Source: Gemmatimonas groenlandica (lineage in GTDB: Bacteria; Gemmatimonadota; Gemmatimonadetes; Gemmatimonadales; Gemmatimonadaceae). From it: a DNA stretch of 64,000 bases. Where the stretch lies: positions 1,984,001 to 2,048,000 of the forward strand of contig NZ_CP053085.1 in NCBI RefSeq assembly GCF_013004105.1, written 5' to 3'. Shown here one piece after another: positions 62,797 to 64,000 of the stretch. Numbering within the stretch: position 1 is the stretch's first letter; each line of letters starts with the position of its first letter. Position numbers and translations under genes: made by a program. The notes under the pieces are model-generated. The model was not told where the DNA came from. It searched no databases and worked only from the letters and a program-made list of their open reading frames with translations.

Positions 62797-64000
62797 CACT
62801 CGGAACTCCGGATCCGGTGGCGATCGGCTTCTTCGGCGTCTTCATCGCCATCACGCTCGGCATCACCTATTGGGCGGCCCGCCGCACCCAAACGGCCGAT
62901 CACTTCTATGCCGCCGGACGCTCGGTCACCGCCGGCCAGAACGGCTTCGCGCTCGCCGGCGACTACATGAGCGCGGCGTCGTTCTTAGGCATCGCCGGCC
63001 TCGTGTCAACCAGCGGTTTCGACGGCTTGATCTACTCCACCGGTTGGCTGGTGGGCTGGCCCGTCGTGCTGTTTCTCATCGCCGAGCCGCTGCGCAATCT
63101 CGGTCGCTACACTTTCGCCGACGTGGTCGCCTCCCGGCTCGATCCGATGCCGGTGCGTATCAGCGCCACCATCGGTACGCTGGCTACGATTGCGTTCTAT
63201 CTCATCGCGCAGATGGTCGGTGCCGGCAGTCTCATTCGCCTGCTCTTCGGCATTCCGTACGAAACGGCTGTCGTGATTGTGGGCTGCGCGATGATGGGGT
63301 ACGTGCTGTTCGGCGGTATGCTCGCGACGACGTGGGTGCAGATCGTGAAGGCCGTACTGTTGCTGGGCGGCGCGGCCACTCTGGCCATCATGGTGCTCGC
63401 CAAGTTCGGCTTTGATCCGCGCGCGTTGTTCGCCGCAGCGGCCGCCAAGTACGGCGCCGGTGTGCTGGCGCCCGGAAAGTTGGTCAGCAATCCGCTCGAC
63501 GCGATCTCGCTGGGCATGGCGCTCATGTTCGGTACGGCAGGACTGCCGCACATCCTCATGCGCTTCTACACCGTGCCCGATGCCCGCACGGCGCGACGCT
63601 CGGTGTTCATCGCCACGGGATTGATCGGCATGTTCTATTTGATGACGTTCGTGCTGGGCTTCGGGGCCATGGTGCTCGTCACGCCCGAGTCGATCAAGGC
63701 GATCGACGCCGGCGGCAACATGGCGGCGCCCATGCTGGCCGAGTTGCTCGGTGGACGCGCCTTCTTGGGCTTCATCGCGGCCGTGGCCTTCGCCACGATT
63801 CTGGCGGTCGTGGCCGGCCTGGCGCTCTCAGGAGCCGCCGCGATCTCGCATGACATCTGGGCGAGCGTGATTCGCAAAGGCCACCCGAAGCCAGGCGAAG
63901 AGATCAAAGTGGCTCGCATCGCCACCATCGGGCTGGCCATCGTCGCCATGGTATTGGGCATCGCGTTCAAGGGACAGAACGTCGCGTTCATGGTCGGACT
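62793..64000 (+). CDS. actP: Solute:sodium symporter, ActP-like (3' truncated)
   Basis: 402 codons to the window edge, from the ATG at 62793 that overlaps the DUF485 stop. Translation begins [20 protein letters not shown] and continues [20 protein letters not shown], as in cation/acetate symporters of the SSS family; DUF485 followed by actP is the standard pair. Substrate is probably acetate or another short-chain carboxylate. The C-terminus is outside the window. Confidence 0.88.
   Translation, partial: MTLGTPDPVAIGFFGVFIAITLGITYWAARRTQTADHFYAAGRSVTAGQNGFALAGDYMSAASFLGIAGLVSTSGFDGLIYSTGWLVGWPVVLFLIAEPLRNLGRYTFADVVASRLDPMPVRISATIGTLATIAFYLIAQMVGAGSLIRLLFGIPYETAVVIVGCAMMGYVLFGGMLATTWVQIVKAVLLLGGAATLAIMVLAKFGFDPRALFAAAAAKYGAGVLAPGKLVSNPLDAISLGMALMFGTAGLPHILMRFYTVPDARTARRSVFIATGLIGMFYLMTFVLGFGAMVLVTPESIKAIDAGGNMAAPMLAELLGGRAFLGFIAAVAFATILAVVAGLALSGAAAISHDIWASVIRKGHPKPGEEIKVARIATIGLAIVAMVLGIAFKGQNVAFMVG

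Overview
The window reads as the chromosome of a high-GC, diderm (Gram-negative-type) bacterium. Outer-membrane functions are plentiful: LolA, a TonB-receptor-like barrel, an Omp85-type barrel, many lipoproteins with clear lipoboxes, and barrel proteins ending in an aromatic residue. The set of families (BIG2 lipoproteins, a FlgD/T9SS-like C-terminal domain, Lnb/DUF4105, DUF4386, SpoIID-like, DAHP synthase of the ACT-like type, menaquinone methyltransferase) fits Gemmatimonadota best. That is an inference; there is no rRNA or tRNA here to confirm it. Most of the window is dense, core-like DNA with many 1-8 base gene overlaps, which suggests translational coupling.

Layout. (1) 1-13590, plus strand: end of an unknown gene, a secreted peptidase/TolB-propeller/barrel fusion, then a coupled run of SPOR lipoprotein, SPOR membrane protein, SMC and a FlgD-like secreted protein, followed by an MBL hydrolase, aroF and lolA. 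(2) 13601-18338, minus strand: prfA-prmC-ylbF-like-tmk-ctpA, a translation-termination and housekeeping operon. (3) 18453-20234: a foldable intergenic region, then a Crp/Fnr regulator and an MBL hydrolase. (4) 20237-25442: a lower-GC island of three surface-protein genes (lipoprotein, TonB-receptor-like barrel, small lipoprotein) with its own promoter, bounded by inverted copies of a 24-base arm plus arrays of a 16-base tandem repeat. (5) 25428-42632, an unbroken minus-strand block: a coupled inner-membrane protein and NtrX-like regulator, ALDH, lepB, rpoD, yajQ, rimO, hemL, a SpoIID-like protein, a Gfo/Idh/MocA oxidoreductase, an Lnb-like protein, and hyuA-UDG-hyuB. (6) 42750-53366: mixed accessory genes (lipoproteins, a Tat protein, a lactonase-like MBL protein, a BIG2 lipoprotein, an AraC regulator, DUF4386, comM, a serine hydrolase). 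(7) 53603-64000: glutamine cyclotransferase and D-aminoacylase, FKBP, ThrE-type exporter, MFS transporter, PPTase, a large palindrome, menaquinone methyltransferase, a thioredoxin-like/VKOR pair, and DUF485 with the start of actP.

The strongest candidate for something undescribed is the island at 20237-25442. Next are the structured intergenic RNA candidate at 18453-18586, the uracil-DNA-glycosylase-like gene placed between the two hydantoinase subunits, the SPOR/SPOR/SMC coupling, and the Lnb-like protein in a diderm background. All functional statements rest on sequence motifs read by eye; no database search was run.
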